Source of the DNA: Patiria miniata
Lineage: Eukaryota; Echinodermata; Asteroidea; Valvatida; Asterinidae
Length of the DNA stretch: 64,000 nucleotides
Reading direction: 5' to 3'
NCBI RefSeq assembly: GCF_015706575.1
Contig: NW_024037067.1
Coordinates: 2,463,371-2,527,370 of the forward strand
How positions within the stretch are numbered: the stretch's first letter is position 1; each line of letters opens with the position of its first letter. Positions 24,802 through 38,285 of the stretch are shown here, one piece after another. The notes beneath the pieces are model-generated. The model was not told where the DNA came from, did not search any database, and saw only the letters and a list, made by a program, of their open reading frames with translations. The position numbers and the translations under genes were made by a program.

Positions 24802-27800
24802 ATGTTGTCCACGGTTGACCCATGGTTACCGACACCCGAAGCCAGTCCGGGTGGTGCTGCGGGTGGTGGAGAAGAACCAAATGAAGAGAGTGCCGGTGCC
24901 TTAACATCCTTTCTTCAGCAACAGGGGGAATCAATGAAACAGCAAAACCAACTGATGGAGTTGTTGGTTGAGTGTCACATAAGATCATCCCTCCCCCAAA
25001 GACAGATACAGCCATTCAGTGGAAACCCGCTTGATTACCATGCATTTGTGAGGGCCTTCGAGCACACCATTGAACCCAAGAGCAACAAAGTTTCCAGCCA
25101 AGACCAGTTTCAGCACAACTGTGAGTGGTGAATCAGAACAAACTGGAAGCAGTGGAGCCTGCATTTATTGCAGTGATGCTAGCCATTGCATAGAGAACTG
25201 TGCAGTACTGGCCAGCAAGCCATATGAAGAGAGAATTGAGTTCTGCCATGCCAAGGGGCTATGCTTTGGGTGAATGCGTGCATCATCACATCTTGCAAGA
25301 GACTGTAAGAAAAGACAGAAGTGCAGCATTTGTCGACGGTGGCATCCTACAGTACTACACAAGAATGGAAAAGCCCTCAGCAGCCTGATGCTACACCAGT
25401 CAGTGCCGTCGATGGAAAGCAAACTCGGCTTTATAATGGACAGACCGAGGTACATGTAAAGGACAATGTTAAATGCAGTTTAACAAACTCCGACAATGTG
25501 TGTCCTACTGAATCACAAAGAAGGGGTGGTTCCAGTCATCCTGAGGTCAAGAAAGACAGGAATGCAGACAAAAACCTATGCATTCTTGGACTCCGGCAGT
25601 AATGCAGTCTTCTGTGCTGATGCAGTGGTGACCCGGCTTGGTGAGAAAGGAAAGACAGTCAACATACAAGTATAAACTTTGACTGACGAGAAGGTGGTGA
25701 AGGGTCGTGTGTTGTCAGATCTTGAGATAACGGACCTACAGAGTCAAACAGTCATCAGTCTCCCAGAAGTCTACACCCAGACACAAATCCCGGTAGTCAG
25801 AGAAGACATCCTCACCCAAGATGACTTGAAGGAATGGCAGTACTTAGACAGAGTTGAGCTGCAAAATGTTGACGCAGAGGTGGGGCTGTTGATTGGAAAC
25901 AATGTCCCCAAGGCGATGGAACCACTTGAAGTCATAAACAGCAAGGACAGTGGCCCCTTTACCTGCCGATCAGTCCTTGGTTGGCAGGTTTATGGGTCAA
26001 AGAGAAATTAAGGTCAACAGAGAACCAGCTCCCATAAAGTAACAGTGAAAGCCAAAGCAGACATTGATAATCAGCTGGAGAAGCTTTTCAATCATGACTT
26101 CAATGAGAGGATCATAGAAGACAAGCCAGAGAAGTCCAGACAGGATTTACTCTTCACCCAGAAGGTGGAGAACTCCATCAGAATGGTTGGCGACCATTAC
26201 AAGATTGCACTCCCACGGCCCATCTGCAAAGGAAGTTCCAGAGACAACCAGAATTCCAGAAGGAATATACAGGCTACATGGAGTCCATGCTTAGCACGGG
26301 TTACATGGGGAAAGTTCCCGACGGAGAGGCAAGAAGGGATGACGGCAGATTATGGTATTGTGGCGAAACCGACCCCTGACACTATTTGTGGCGGAACCGG
26401 TGATTGGCGGAACCCAGGGAAAACTGGTCTTATTTATCCCAGGACTCTAGCCAACTCCTATTATCCCACAAAAAATATTTATTAGCCTAACGAACGGGTG
26501 AGCGGCTACCCATACGCAAGGGGGGACAATTAACGAACGGCGGACTAAGCCTAGGGGCTGTTCGTTTGGTGGAAATATACCACCGTTTTGTGATTGAGTA
26601 ATCAATTGAATGTAATTAGAGCAATATACAAGTAGCCACAATAGGCCTCAAGGTGAATTCAGGTAACCCTCACGGCAGACCTAGGTAACCCTCACAGTGA
26701 ACCTGAGTAAACCTCACAGAGACTAGTGATTCCAAAGACGGTTATCGATAGGATTTATTCAAGAATCTCAATCATCAATAGATTATTGTAAATAATTGCA
26801 GCTTAACAATATTCTACAATAATGCACAATAACAGCAATTACGAGGCGATGAATATCTCTCATACAGACAGTAACCCTCACTGCTTGTAACAAGGGTCAA
26901 CTGCACCCTTTGTAGTAAACGTAGCCTTAGGTAACCCTCAAGTGGTCAACTGCACCACATGATAATGAACTTATACAAACATAATCCCTGTCACAGTTCC
27001 AATAATTACCCTCGCACAGATTGAGCTATCCCAATAAACCTCACAGAGGAAAGGTAACCCTCAACCCAATTCAGCGTCAAAGCAGGCTGTACTATGTAAT
27101 CCAAATAACCCTCACATGAACTGAGCGGTCACAATAACCCTCACGGGAAACCAATTACCCTCAGAGTGAGTTATACATGTACAATATAAACCTTACGTGC
27201 AATAAACCTCACACAAAACAGGTAACCCTCACAAGTGCTCAGAGCACGGCAGGGAGTAAACTCGTCAGGCTAGCTAGTTCACTGATTACGGCAATGATCG
27301 CCTCAGTCGTAAAACCCCACCGAATGGTGTCCAACCCACGACAAGCAATCTACCACCGAATCACAGTCCCACCAGCCTCTCAACCCAAGTTCTATAACTC
27401 CTAGCCCTTTTGTTCTAGCACTAATCAAGACACAATAATCAGCCTTAATTTCACGACTAGTATTCCATCTAAATCTTTGTCCCAAATTATCTTAGACATT
27501 CGACACTGAATAACAGACCTTGAGCTACAACTTCACTCAATATATATTAGACAACACTTAGCTCACTGCTAGCTAAACCCAGAGCATCAACTCCCGAACC
27601 CAGCCGCACCAGAGCGTCCACCGTCAGAGATGAGCTCCTACTCCCGACCGGGGAGTACGCAACAGCAAAGAAGACCCCAGCAACGGCACCACGACTTGAC
27701 TCGTCCCTGAACCCCGAAGCTTGGCTTCTTGCGACTTGGCAACAGCACCAGAACGCGTTCCTACTGCATTGACGCCATCTTGCGAACTAACGAGATGATC

Positions 27801-30562
27801 CCAGGACCCACGCTAAAGCATGCTAATTCGCGCACAGTCTTCCCAATACGCGATACTGATTGGTCAAATGCACGCCATGAATCATTAATCTCCTGATCAC
27901 GCAGCACAATTTATTGCTGATTGGTCAACGCGCACTTCGGCATTATAAGCACGCACCGGATGTCCTAGATCACGCGCATAAATTATTCCTATGACCTAGA
28001 CTCCTACACAAGTCTACATATACCTGTACCCCTGTTTCGCCACAGTATCTTCCTCATCATGGTGTCATGCATCCACAGAAAAACAAGATAAGGGTGGAGT
28101 ATGACTGCACAGCCGACTACAGAGGTGTCTCCCTCAATAAACAGTTGATACACGGCCGTGTTGACTAGGTTCAGGCAGGATCAGGTTGCCCTCATGTCTG
28201 ACATTGAAGGCATGTTTTCCCAAGTCTTGGTGCCCAGAGACGACAGAGATCTGCTGAGGTTGTTATGGTGGGACAATGGTGACATCAAGAGACCCTTGAC
28301 AGAGTACCGCATGACAGTACATGTCTTTGGTGCAGTCTCTTCTCCTTCATGTGCAAACTACGCTTTGAAGAAGACAGCAGATGATCATGCAGGATGTGAA
28401 GAAATTGCGCACATCATCCATCGCAATTGTTATGTCGTTGATTGTTTGTGCTCAACCCCGACAGTGTCAAAGGCAGGCCAGCTTGTCAAAGGTTTGACTG
28501 AAACATGCAGCAAGGGAGGATTCCACCTCACAAAGTGGGTGAGCAACAAGAAGGAAGTCTTAGAGAACATCCCAAAAGATGAAAGAGGCAGAAACTGGAA
28601 AGACTTGAACATCGATGGTGAGAAGTTGCCCGTTGAGAGAACGCTTGGCATGATGTGGTCCATTGAAGATGATGAGTTTGGATACAAAATTGAGATGAGA
28701 GATAGACCACCGACAAGAAGAGGTATTTTATCTACCGTCAGCTCTGTCTTCGACCCCTTGAAATGTGTCTCACCAGTTGTGCCTCCAGCCAAGCAATTAC
28801 TGCAAGCAGCATGTCGGATGAAGTTGGGATGGGATGAAGAAATTCCACCAGATCTGAGTAAGAAATGGCAGAATTGGCAGTTGGAACTCCCAAGACTGGC
28901 GGAGTTCAAGATGGTAAGATGCCTGAAGCCAGATGGATTTGAAGAACCAAAGTCAGTCACCTTGCACCACTTTGCTGATGCCAGTGAGCTGGGCTATGGC
29001 ACCATATCTTTCCTGAGATTGGTGAATTATGAAGGTGAAGTCAAGTGTTCATTCCTGATGAGTAAATCACGGGTCGCCCCACTCAAGCAGGTGACAATTC
29101 CAAGAATGGAGCTAACAGCAGCGACAGTAGCAGTGAGAGTTGACCATATGATCAGGAAGGAGCTGGAGATCGAAGTAGATGACACCTACTGGACCGATAG
29201 CATGTCTGTGCTACGGTAAATCAACAGTAGAACAACCAGATTTAAGACATTCCTCGCCAACAGGTTGGCATTTATCCTTGACGGCTCAAGTCCAACGCAG
29301 TGGCGTCACATTGAATCTCAACACTCAATCCTGTTGATGTCTGTTCAAGGGGAAGGAGAGTTGAGCAATTCCTACAGATGGATGACTGGAAGAATGGCCC
29401 AGGGTTCTTACTTCAGCCATGATGAGTGGCCCACAACACCAGAGCTTGGTGCAGTTGAAGTGGGAGAAGACTCGGAGGTTAAGAAGAATGTTCATGCCTG
29501 CACCATCAAGCCAAGTGAGATGGAGAAACAGAGCCTGGATCGAGTAATCGAGCACTACTCAGACTGGGTGCGACTGAAGAAGGCAGTTTGCTGGTTGCTA
29601 AGATTCAGAAGATGGTTGATAGGCCAGCCCGAGTCCCAGAAAGCTGAACAAACTCCGCAGGGTGGACTAACTCTGAAAGAACTACAAGCAGCAGAGAAGA
29701 AAATCTTGCAACATGTTCAAAGCCAAGCATATGCAGATGAGATCAGAGCCCTTGCCCAGAGTACAGAAGATGATGGAGGGAGCAGACAAAAGATCAAAGG
29801 AGTGAAGAAAACCAGTTCCATCTACAGAGTTGACCCAGAGAGCTGTTAAGAGTTTGAGGAAGATTGAGCAGGGCCTCACTGCCAGTTGATGCTAAGCACC
29901 CCATCATCCTTCCCAAAGCCAGCCACGTGTCAACCTTGATCATAAGACGCATTCATGAGACATCCGGACATAGTGGAAGGACCATGTTCTTGCAAGTCTT
30001 CAACAGAAATATTGGATTTCGGGTGCCAACTCCGCAATCAGAAAAATAGTCGGCAAATGTGTGATGTGCAGACGGTACAGAGCCAAAGTCATGGAGCAGA
30101 AGATGGCTGACCTCCCAGCAGACAGGATCAAACCTGATGAGTCCCCCTTCACCAGAGTAGGAATGGACTACTTTGGGCCACTAGAGGTGAAAAGAGGTTG
30201 CAGTGTGCTAAAGCGGTATGGTGTGATTTTCACCTGTCCTAGCTTCACGAGCTGTGCACATTGAGAAGGCTGACTCCCTAGACACGGACTCATGCATTGA
30301 TGCTATCCGGCGATTCATTGATTGCCGGGAAAATGTGACAGAGATGAGATCGGACAATGGCACCAATCTTGTGGGTGCTGAAAGAGAACTTAGAACAGAA
30401 ATCAATAAGTGGAACCAGGCTCAACTGAACAACAGATTGCTGCAGAGGAACATTCAGTGGACCTTCAATCCACCTGGAGGGTCCCATCACGGTGATGTAT
30501 GGGAAAGGCAGATAAGAACTGTAAAAAAAATGCTTTTCTTCCTGATGAAGCAGTTTATTTGA
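24802..30562 (+). mobile_element. Fossil BEL/Pao LTR retrotransposon, broken
   Basis: In order on the plus strand are a gag-like part with a DUF1759-type block and Cys/His zinc knuckles (about 24,800-25,590), an aspartic protease region with DSGSN (about 25,590-26,010), a BEL/Pao reverse transcriptase with RNase-H-like region (about 26,050-29,850) and integrase with zinc-binding and catalytic parts (about 29,860-30,562). The order and sequence style identify BEL/Pao. It is interrupted by a 1.69-kb LTR insertion. There are roughly ten breaks, so it is inactive. No LTR pair is recognised. The coding remains are still easily readable, suggesting moderate age. Confidence 0.85.
26359..28044. mobile_element. 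Solo-LTR-like insertion in the BEL/Pao fossil
   Basis: A 1,686-bp insertion has inverted 11-bp ends TGTGGCGAAAC and GTTTCGCCACA and a 4-bp target duplication GTAT (26,355-26,358 and 28,045-28,048). The ends resemble the LTR ends of the Gypsy fossil at 54-56.6 kb (TGTGGCGG... and ...CCGCCACA). The interior contains irregular TAACCCTCAC repeats (26,660-27,230) and a GC-richer segment near 27,600-27,830. There is no coding capacity, so it is most likely a solo LTR of a related Gypsy family. Confidence 0.75.
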
Positions 30563-31743
30563 TGATGTTACGTCTTACAAGTAGCAGTTGAGGCAGGATA
30601 TATTTGCAGAGTTCAAGCCAAAGTTGCAGTGTATGAATGGAGATTTGATTTGCACATGTTGTGATTTCAAATGAGGTGCGAGCCAAGCGCTGCCTCTACC
30701 CTTATGCCTTTGTTTCAAACATGCAAAAAAATTGTGAATGGAACCCTCAAGCCAGCTAGTTGCATTCATGTTCGCGATTCAGGAACAAGGACAAGACATT
30801 GACTGTCGCGAAAATCTGTTTCAAGGATCAAGTTTGCAGTGACATTGAACTTTGCAATTGACAGTTGAAATACTTGGAGTGGAACTTCAAAAAACTCTTT
30901 GAGTCAGTGACACTTGCAGCTTATTTGTAATATAAAGATGAATCATTGTGCTAAGTATATTTTTTGTGCTCAGCTTTTACACATGTAAAAATGTTTGTAT
31001 GATCACAAGTCATTAATTGAGAACAGAGCTCTTGTATTGATTGATTTGGAATATGTAAGTTAGAAACTGAATGTTAATGAGTGTTCATATTTTGATTCAG
31101 TACATTGGTTATACAATTTGACCCCCAAAAAACAGTTGGCAGTAGGTGTGAGGTTAACGCTAAAGATTGTTCAGGTGACCAGTCTAATAATTCAGAAGCT
31201 CAGTTTTGCCAGATGTCAAGTGTATTTATTTTTGCAACATTGCCATAAAATGTACAAGTTGAGTATGAGATGTGGACTGTTAAAGTATTTTGAATCTACA
31301 TGTACTTCTAACAGGATTAATTGTACAGTGGAATTGTTTGCTAGTATACAATGTACATAAACAAGCTGATTCTTCATGTGATTTCAGTTTGAACAAGTGT
31401 AAACTAAAGATTCGGTATTAATTGTTCTTGCTACATAGAATACGCATGGATTTGTCCAGTGTATGTAATTCTCAATCTCGAGCAAATTTTGATGATCATT
31501 GAAGGCATTGTGCATTTTATGAAAACAATAATGTAAATAGGATGAATTTGATTCGTTATCACTGTTGTTTAAAAATGCAAGAGGCAGATTTCAGTATGTC
31601 TTTTTGTTTTGGACTCATTGTAGTACTCTAGACGGTTGAATAATTGAATAGAATATTTGCTAGTGTGATATTCTTACAGTGTTAAGTTATACAGTGTCTA
31701 GTAGAAATGGAGGTTATGCAAATGCATATAAGTTAAGGTTAGT
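30563..31743. other. 3' flank of the BEL/Pao fossil
   Basis: AT-rich, without recognisable genes. It may hold the untranslated 3' end of the BEL/Pao element, but no LTR boundary could be fixed. Confidence 0.3.
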
Positions 31744-32630
31744 TGAGTGGTCGGTTACAACCCGACCACTCTTTTGAGTTGTTATGATTAATTGAGTGGT
31801 CAGGCACAACCCGACCACTGTCTAGAATTGTTCTCAAAAATCTTCTTTGTTTGGTTCTTTTTTTTTCCGGATAATAATTCTCCGCGGGTTTTCTGCTAAA
31901 CGGTTTATGGTATGAAGTTGTAACTTTCAACATATATCGACCCTGATCCCGAGTGGTACATATTACTCTGACGGCATGATGACGACATCGGGTGTCAAAT
32001 TACAAGCGATTTTAGCTGAAAAAGTGACCAATTACTTTCACCTATAACTCTTGAACCGAATTATCGATAGTGTTTGTGTTCAGTAATCAGATAGACCATG
32101 AATTTATAAACATTTTCTGTCATGTGCGTGGACTCGCTTGACCTTTACTTCCGGGTCTACCGGAAGGTCAAAGTTAGGTGAATTCAAAATGAAGACTTTA
32201 GCCTCATATCAAAACAAAGCAGAATTGTTTCCAAACAGTTTACGGTATGATCTAGAAACCTAGTGTAAACTTGCACCATGTTACGAAGATGTTATAGATT
32301 TTGTTACGTTATCATGATGTCATTAGGTATCAAATTACTAGCGATTTTAGGGCAACTTCTGACAAATTAGTTTGCGCTACATGTATATCTTTTGAACCAA
32401 ATAGAGTATCGTGTTCGGTTTTTCGTGAGGTTGTAGACTGTGCCTTGAGAAACATTTTTTTGTCCCCGTACACAAAAACCACTTGACCATCACTTCCGGT
32501 GTTGCCGGAAGTGCAATGAAAACCTAATATAATTCAAAAGCGGAAGCATTTTACTACCGACATATATATTATGCAAGTGTTTAGTGAGAAATGTAAGTCA
32601 CAAAAAAATAGTGTGATGACGCCAGTTATG
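31744..32630 (+). repeat. 0.9-kb dispersed repeat, copy A
   Basis: Starts with a palindromic block GAGTGGTCGG...CCGACCACTC and continues with CATATTACTCTGACG, ATGACGACATCGGGTGTCAA and two CTTCCGG...CCGGAAG palindromes. Copies B (32,647) and C (45,509) share the order of motifs. There is no coding capacity, so it is probably a non-autonomous mobile element. Confidence 0.75.
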
Positions 32631-32646
32631 AGTTGTTACGATTAAT

Positions 32647-33450
32647 TGAGTGGTCGGGCACAACCCGACCACTCTCTGTTTTTGTTCTGATAAATCTTCT
32701 TTTTTTTCCCGGACAATACTTCTCCACGGCTTTTCTCCTAAACCGTTCCTCATATGAACTTGTAACTTTCAATATATATCGACCCTCATCCCTAGTGGTG
32801 CATATTACTCTGACGTCATGATGACGTCATCGGGTGTCAAATTACAAGCGATTTCAGCTGAAAAAGTGATCAATTACTTTCACCTATAACTCTTAAACAA
32901 AATAATCAATGATGTTTGTATTTCGTAATCGGATAGACCATGAATCGATAAACATTTTTTGTCGTGTACGTGAACTCGCTTGACCTTCACTTCCGGGTCT
33001 ACCGGAAGGTCAAAGTTGGGTGAATTTAAAATGAAGACTTAAGCCTGAAATCAAAACAAAGCAGAATTTCTTCCAAACGGCTTACGGTATGATCCAGAAA
33101 CCTAATGTGAACTTGTACCATGTAACGAAGATGTTGTAAATTTTGTTGCGTCATCATGACGCCATCAGGTATCAAATTACAAGCGATTTAAGGGCAACTT
33201 TTGACAAAATAGTTTGCGTTATATCTTTTAAACTAAATAGAGTATCGTGTTTGTTTTTTCGTGAGGTTGTAGACTATGCCGTGAGAAACATTTCGTGTTC
33301 CCGGACACAAAACCACATGACCTTCACTTCTGGTGTTACCGGAAGTGCAATAAAAACCGAACATAACTCAAAAGCAGAAGCATTTTACTACACACATCAA
33401 ATTAGGAAAGTGTTTAGTGAGGAATGTCAGACAAATGAAACAGTGTGATG
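32647..33450 (+). repeat. 0.9-kb dispersed repeat, copy B (tandem to A)
   Basis: Matches copy A throughout at a high level, directly adjacent and in the same orientation. It contains TGACGTCATGATGACGTCAT where copy A has drifted. It ends near GTGTGATGACGTCATC. Confidence 0.75.
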
Positions 33451-35340
33451 ACGTCATCTTTCGAAAGGGCGCCCCCTAGCGGCACATAAAATAGTGTGAG
33501 CTTTCTTTAATTTGACAACCATTCATTCAAATTTTACCACATCGCCCCTTGATATTCTTTGATTAACCACATATAACTTGGCAAGGTTTCAAATTCATGA
33601 CGTCATCAGACCAGAAGTTACTTCTATGAGAATTTGAAAACAATCATATTTTAAATGTAATTCTTTCAATTGATCCATGTCGATCTTAGCCCAAAAAAGA
33701 TATCCATAATACAATGTTCACCTTTGCTTCCAAATACTGTTTCGTCATCAAACCGGAAGGTGGGTGTTATGAATACATACGTTATTTTACTTTACAATGA
33801 ACATCTCTTTCCGTTTTTGAATAGTGACGTCATCAACCAAGAAATAACTTGCATACATGTGTACATAGAATGCTTACTCAAATTGATCACACCATTAAAG
33901 ATGTATTTTTTTACTTGAAGATAAAAATAATTGATTTTACTGGAAATGATTTATTTCGAAATCCTTTGTTCTTACATAAAAATATTCATAACTTAAAGGA
34001 AACATGCAGTGGAAATTCAGCTCATCTTGTTTTCATGCACATTACTATGTGTTGCAACAATACATACAAGATCTTAATACTTGTTTTCATTGGAAGTGAC
34101 AAGAAAGTGGTAGTTTTTCAATTATTAGTAAATCCTTTCATCAATATATAAGAGGGCGCTATTTTGCTTTTGTCACACAAGGTACTCCTTGCCACAGGTG
34201 TGTTATGAACAGTACAAATTAGTCCTTCAAAATTACCCACACAAATTTTTTTTGAAGAAATATTTGCCACTACGATTGTCCAAATAAGCTGTTTTACATG
34301 ATAAACAATAAAAAGTGGAATTAACTCCAAGAAAATAAAGAAAACTTTGCCATAAATTTGTATACACAAAGCTATGGAGACACTACGGTTCTGCCTTGAA
34401 TGACATCACGCTTTGGCTCATGAATATGGAAATTTTCATTAGCATAAAAGCTTAAATGTTGAAATTTCTCTCTTTTACTGTTACAAAGGAGGTGGAAACT
34501 TCAAAGTTACATGGCAAGAAAGCTGTTTAAATGTGGGCAATTCTCCATGGGAGAGCAAAAAATGTCAAAAATAAATATTTACATATTAAACCTTTTTTGT
34601 ACTTTTTCCAGACCTCAATTAAATGGGGAATTCAGTTCAAAAAACAAAATTGAAAAAAAATACATATTCCTGGTAAAAACAGTGATTTTTGCAATTTATG
34701 ATTAAAAACGTTCAGATTTGGTAAAAAATAAAATTTAGTGTATGTATTACTTTCTGGATTATTGGGAAAAGATTTGATTTATTTTATGATGTTACAATAT
34801 ACTAACATTACTCAGGGTCATTAAAAAAAATTCTAAAAATATAAATATATATATATATATAGTGTAGGCCTTCATTTAAAAATGTCAAAATTAGCACGTA
34901 ATTCCGTTACCAAAAAAATGGCAAAAGTTACTTATTTCACAAATTTTCTTGTTTTTTTTCTTCAAATCATGTATGTTGAGAAAAGACCCTACTATAAACA
35001 TAAATGAAAAATAAAAACTTTAAAATAGTAATTTCTTGGCATTTTTCCAAGTGGTAACGGAATTACGAAACGGTAACGGAATTACGGTAACGGAATTACG
35101 CATGCACAAAGTATGCACATTTCCTCCAGATTATGTACATGCACATGACATATTATTAAATAGGAGATTTGCTTGTAACCTTGGACAATAACTTTAAATA
35201 CTAAATTACTTGTTAAATCATTTCCCTCTTTAATTTGCTATTATATAATTAAAAATAATCAGGTGTTCCATTGATATTTTTTACTTTTACGTTTTCTTTT
35301 TTACTATTTGAAAAATGCTAATAATTGTTTGGATGCTTAA
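33451..35340. other. AT-rich intronic DNA with GTAATTCCGTTACC motifs
   Basis: No gene is recognised. GTAATTCCGTTACC occurs once forward (34,898) and three times reversed (35,053; 35,072; 35,086). A short (TA)n run lies near 34,843-34,860. Confidence 0.4.
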
Positions 35341-35863
35341 AGGGAATATACAACATTTTCAAACATCAGAAAATAAACCTACCAAGTTTTTACAAAATAC
35401 CTTACTAGGATGTTGGTAAATGACAGTCTAAAGCATCCTGTAAAATTATGGCACCTGGTGTGAAGTAATTTTCAAGAAAATGATATTTTTGTATACATTT
35501 CCAACGGTGGTCGGCCGACCACCGTTGGAAAAACCTAAATATTTTTCAACTACTGCTCCAACTTTACACTCTTTCCAGTCCAAATTTTGTTTGCTATTTG
35601 TTACATGTTCATGAACGGGTGCAGGCCAGCTAGTCTGGTTCCCTTATCCTCCAATTTTCCGGCATCTATAAATTGATCCATTTTACCTTTAGTGGAGTCA
35701 GGGAACCAGACTACTTGAACAGTTTTGTTTTTCTTGGTTTTTCCAGCATTTTTGAACGCAAAACTTCAAACATGTCAGTGTAACAATATTTGATCTATTA
35801 TACTAACCCCTCAATTAGTTCATTTCTTAAAATTACAGCAAAAGCCAACGATGTACATTCCCT
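35341..35863. mobile_element. TTAA-flanked MITE (piggyBac-like), copy 1
   Basis: TTAA flanks both ends (35,337-35,340 and 35,864-35,867), and the inverted ends are AGGGAATATACA and TGTACATTCCCT. The 523-bp body has a perfect 28-bp palindrome at 35,501-35,528 (CCAACGGTGGTCGG and complement). A related copy starts at 58,809. The TTAA target and lack of ORF fit a non-autonomous piggyBac-like element. Confidence 0.75.
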
Positions 35864-36240
35864 TTAAATATGTGTTGCCAAAGCCGTTGTCTGGTACCCA
35901 CAGAAACTAAATTCCACAACAAAATGAAAGTTGAGTACCAGACTGTACTTGTACTTCTACTTGGCATAACTTAACATCTTCCCTTGCTCAGAGATGCCAA
36001 CCAGTGCAGTTTTATTATATTTTCCACGATAAACTAGTGAAATACAATAATACAATTGTTCATAGTAAAATTAGATTTTCGGTAAAAAAAAATATACATA
36101 TACATATTGCTTTCATTTGACCTTGACCTTTGACCTAAAAACTGAAGCCCAGACATGTTTAGGCCTACATTTACATTTTGATCTGCTAATTTTCACTTAG
36201 CTTTCTACGAAAGCCCATTAGCGCCACTGCAAGTATATAT

Positions 36241-36962
36241 AATGCGGATTATTTAATTCGTTATTACGGATTATTAATTCGTTATTACGGATTACTAATT
36301 CGTTATTACGGATTATTAATTCGTTATTACGGATTATTTAATTCGTTATTACGGATTACTAATGCGTTATAACGGATTACTTAATTCGTTATTACGGATT
36401 ATTAATTCGTTATTACGGATTATTAATTCGTTATAACGGATTATTTAATTCGTTATTACGGATTATTAATTCGTTATTACGGATTATTTAATTCGTTATT
36501 ACGGATTACTAATTCGTTATAACGGATTACTTAATTCGTTATTACGGATTATTAATTCGTTATTACGGATTACTAATTCGTTATTACGGATTATTAATTC
36601 GTTATTACGGATTATTTAATTCGTTATTACGGATTACTAATTCGTTATAACGGATTACTTAATTCGTTATTACGGATTATTAATTCGTTATTACGGATTA
36701 TTAATTCGTTATAACGGATTATTTAATTCGTTATTACGGATTATTAATTCGTTATTACGGATTATTTAATTCGTTATTACGGATTACTAATTCGTTATAA
36801 CGGATTACTTAATTCGTTATTACGGATTATTAATTCGTTATTACGGATTATTAATTCGTTATTACGGATTATTAATTCGTTATTACGGATTATTAATTCG
36901 TTATTACGGATTATTTAATTCGTTATTACGGATTATTTAATTCGTTATTACGGATTACTCAT
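36241..36962 (+). repeat. Left sub-terminal array of the transposon
   Basis: About 33 tandem units of 21-22 bp based on CGTTATTACGGATTATTAA plus TT. Variants alternate between ATTATTA, ATTATTTA, ATTACTA and GTTATAACGG forms, in recurring blocks that suggest higher-order duplication. The array begins immediately inside the 35-bp terminus and ends 26 bp before the transposase ATG. Confidence 0.9.
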
Positions 36963-36988
36963 ACGTTCTGAGTCATTACTCGGCAAGT

Positions 36989-38285
36989 ATGGCGCAGGAG
37001 TGCGAGCGTTTCATTCGATGCTACTTCCATCTTGGTTTAACTTACGAGGAAATTCTGAACATCCTCCTATTTAATCACAATATATTAATAAGTAAGCGAA
37101 CACTGAGTCGAAAATTGAGAAACCTGGGTCTGTTTCGTCGAAAATATCACACAGACGTGATAGATATTGCCTGCTTTCTGCAACAAGAGCTGCAACAGTC
37201 TGGAAACCTACACGGCTACCGATGGATGCATCTAAAGTGCATCCAAAATGGCATCAACACAGATAAAGAAACGGTCCGCCTGTTGCTTGGAATTTTGGAT
37301 CCAGATGGAGTCGAAATAAGGGCAAGAAAAAAGTTGCAAAGACGGCTGTATCAAGTTCGAGGACCAAATTATATGTGGCATGTTGACTCGTATGATAAAC
37401 TGAAACCTTACGGGATCTGCATTAATGGATGTATTGATGGTTTCTCTAGGCGTGTTTTGTGGCTTGACGCATATACAACAAGTAGTGACCCTGCTGTCAT
37501 TGCGGGATATTACATGAACACGGTTCGTTCTCAGATGGGATGCCCAAGAATCATTAGAGCTGATCATGGAACAGAAAACACACACATCCGACAGATGCAG
37601 CAGTTTCTTCGAAGGAGTCAGGATGACGCATTTGCTAAAGACAAGAGTTTCATGCAAGGAACCAGTCAAAATAATCAAAGAATTGAGTGTTGGTGGGGCA
37701 TGCTTAGAAAACACTTCACTCAGTTTTGGATGGACCTCTTCGCCCAAATAAAAGAAGAAGGCCACTTCAGTGGGGATCATCTGGATAAGTCACTGCTGCA
37801 GTTTTGCTTTTTGAATATGATCCAGGTAAGCTGTTAATTAGCTGGTCTAATAAAGTATGATTCGTGCACATTAAAGGATATCCCGCTGTATGAAGTTGTT
37901 TCAATCAATCTTTAAGTCTAATTGTTTGTTATTTCAATTTCGCACATCACAGGGCGAACTAGACACTGTTGTAAAGGAATGGAACGCCCATCGCATCGCT
38001 CCCTCCAGAAACCGCCATGGCCCATTTGGTCGCCCTCTTGTAATGCATACCATGCCACAGCTTTATGGAGCAGAGAACTTCCTGGTAGAAGTGCAACAAG
38101 ATGAAATTGATGTATGCAGCAGTGAGTGCATCTTTAAAGGCCGATACCCATGCGACAAAGATGTGTTCGACCTTTGTTCAATCATGATGGAAGAACGACT
38201 GATGTCTGTGCCAAGTACAGTGGAAGAAGGAATAAACTTGTACAATAGTCTCAGAAGGATGATTCTAGATGAGATAGACCTGTAG
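36989..38285 (+). CDS. IS3-integrase-like DDE transposase of the transposon
   Basis: Two exons, 36,989-37,825 and 37,953-38,285, joined by a 127-bp intron with CAG|GTAAGC and CACATCACAG|G, give about 389 residues. The N-terminal 1-60 is a likely helix-turn-helix (LTYEEILNILL...SKRTLSRKLRNLG). Residues 75-125 resemble the HTH_21-type linker of IS3 integrases (LHGYRWMHLKC). The catalytic RNase-H-fold core shows D133 (MWHVDSYDKL), D192 (IIRADHGTEN) and E233 (NNQRIECWW), with 40 residues between the last two. The C-terminal exon continues with EWNAHRIAPSRN...GPFGRP. It should cut and join the element's ends. No stop or frameshift is seen. The start is the first ATG after the repeat array, and the promoter would have to lie within or beside the array. 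It is convergent with the HECT gene. Confidence 0.88.

Noticed and set aside
28430-28960. 176-residue minus-strand frame
   Set aside because: It is the antisense shadow of the BEL/Pao reverse transcriptase region and has no family resemblance.
36241-36962. CRISPR-like regular array
   Set aside because: Units are contiguous 21-22 bp repeats without unique spacers, mirrored at the other end of a transposon in eukaryotic DNA.
37232-37780. 182-residue minus-strand frame
   Set aside because: Antisense shadow of the integrase exon.
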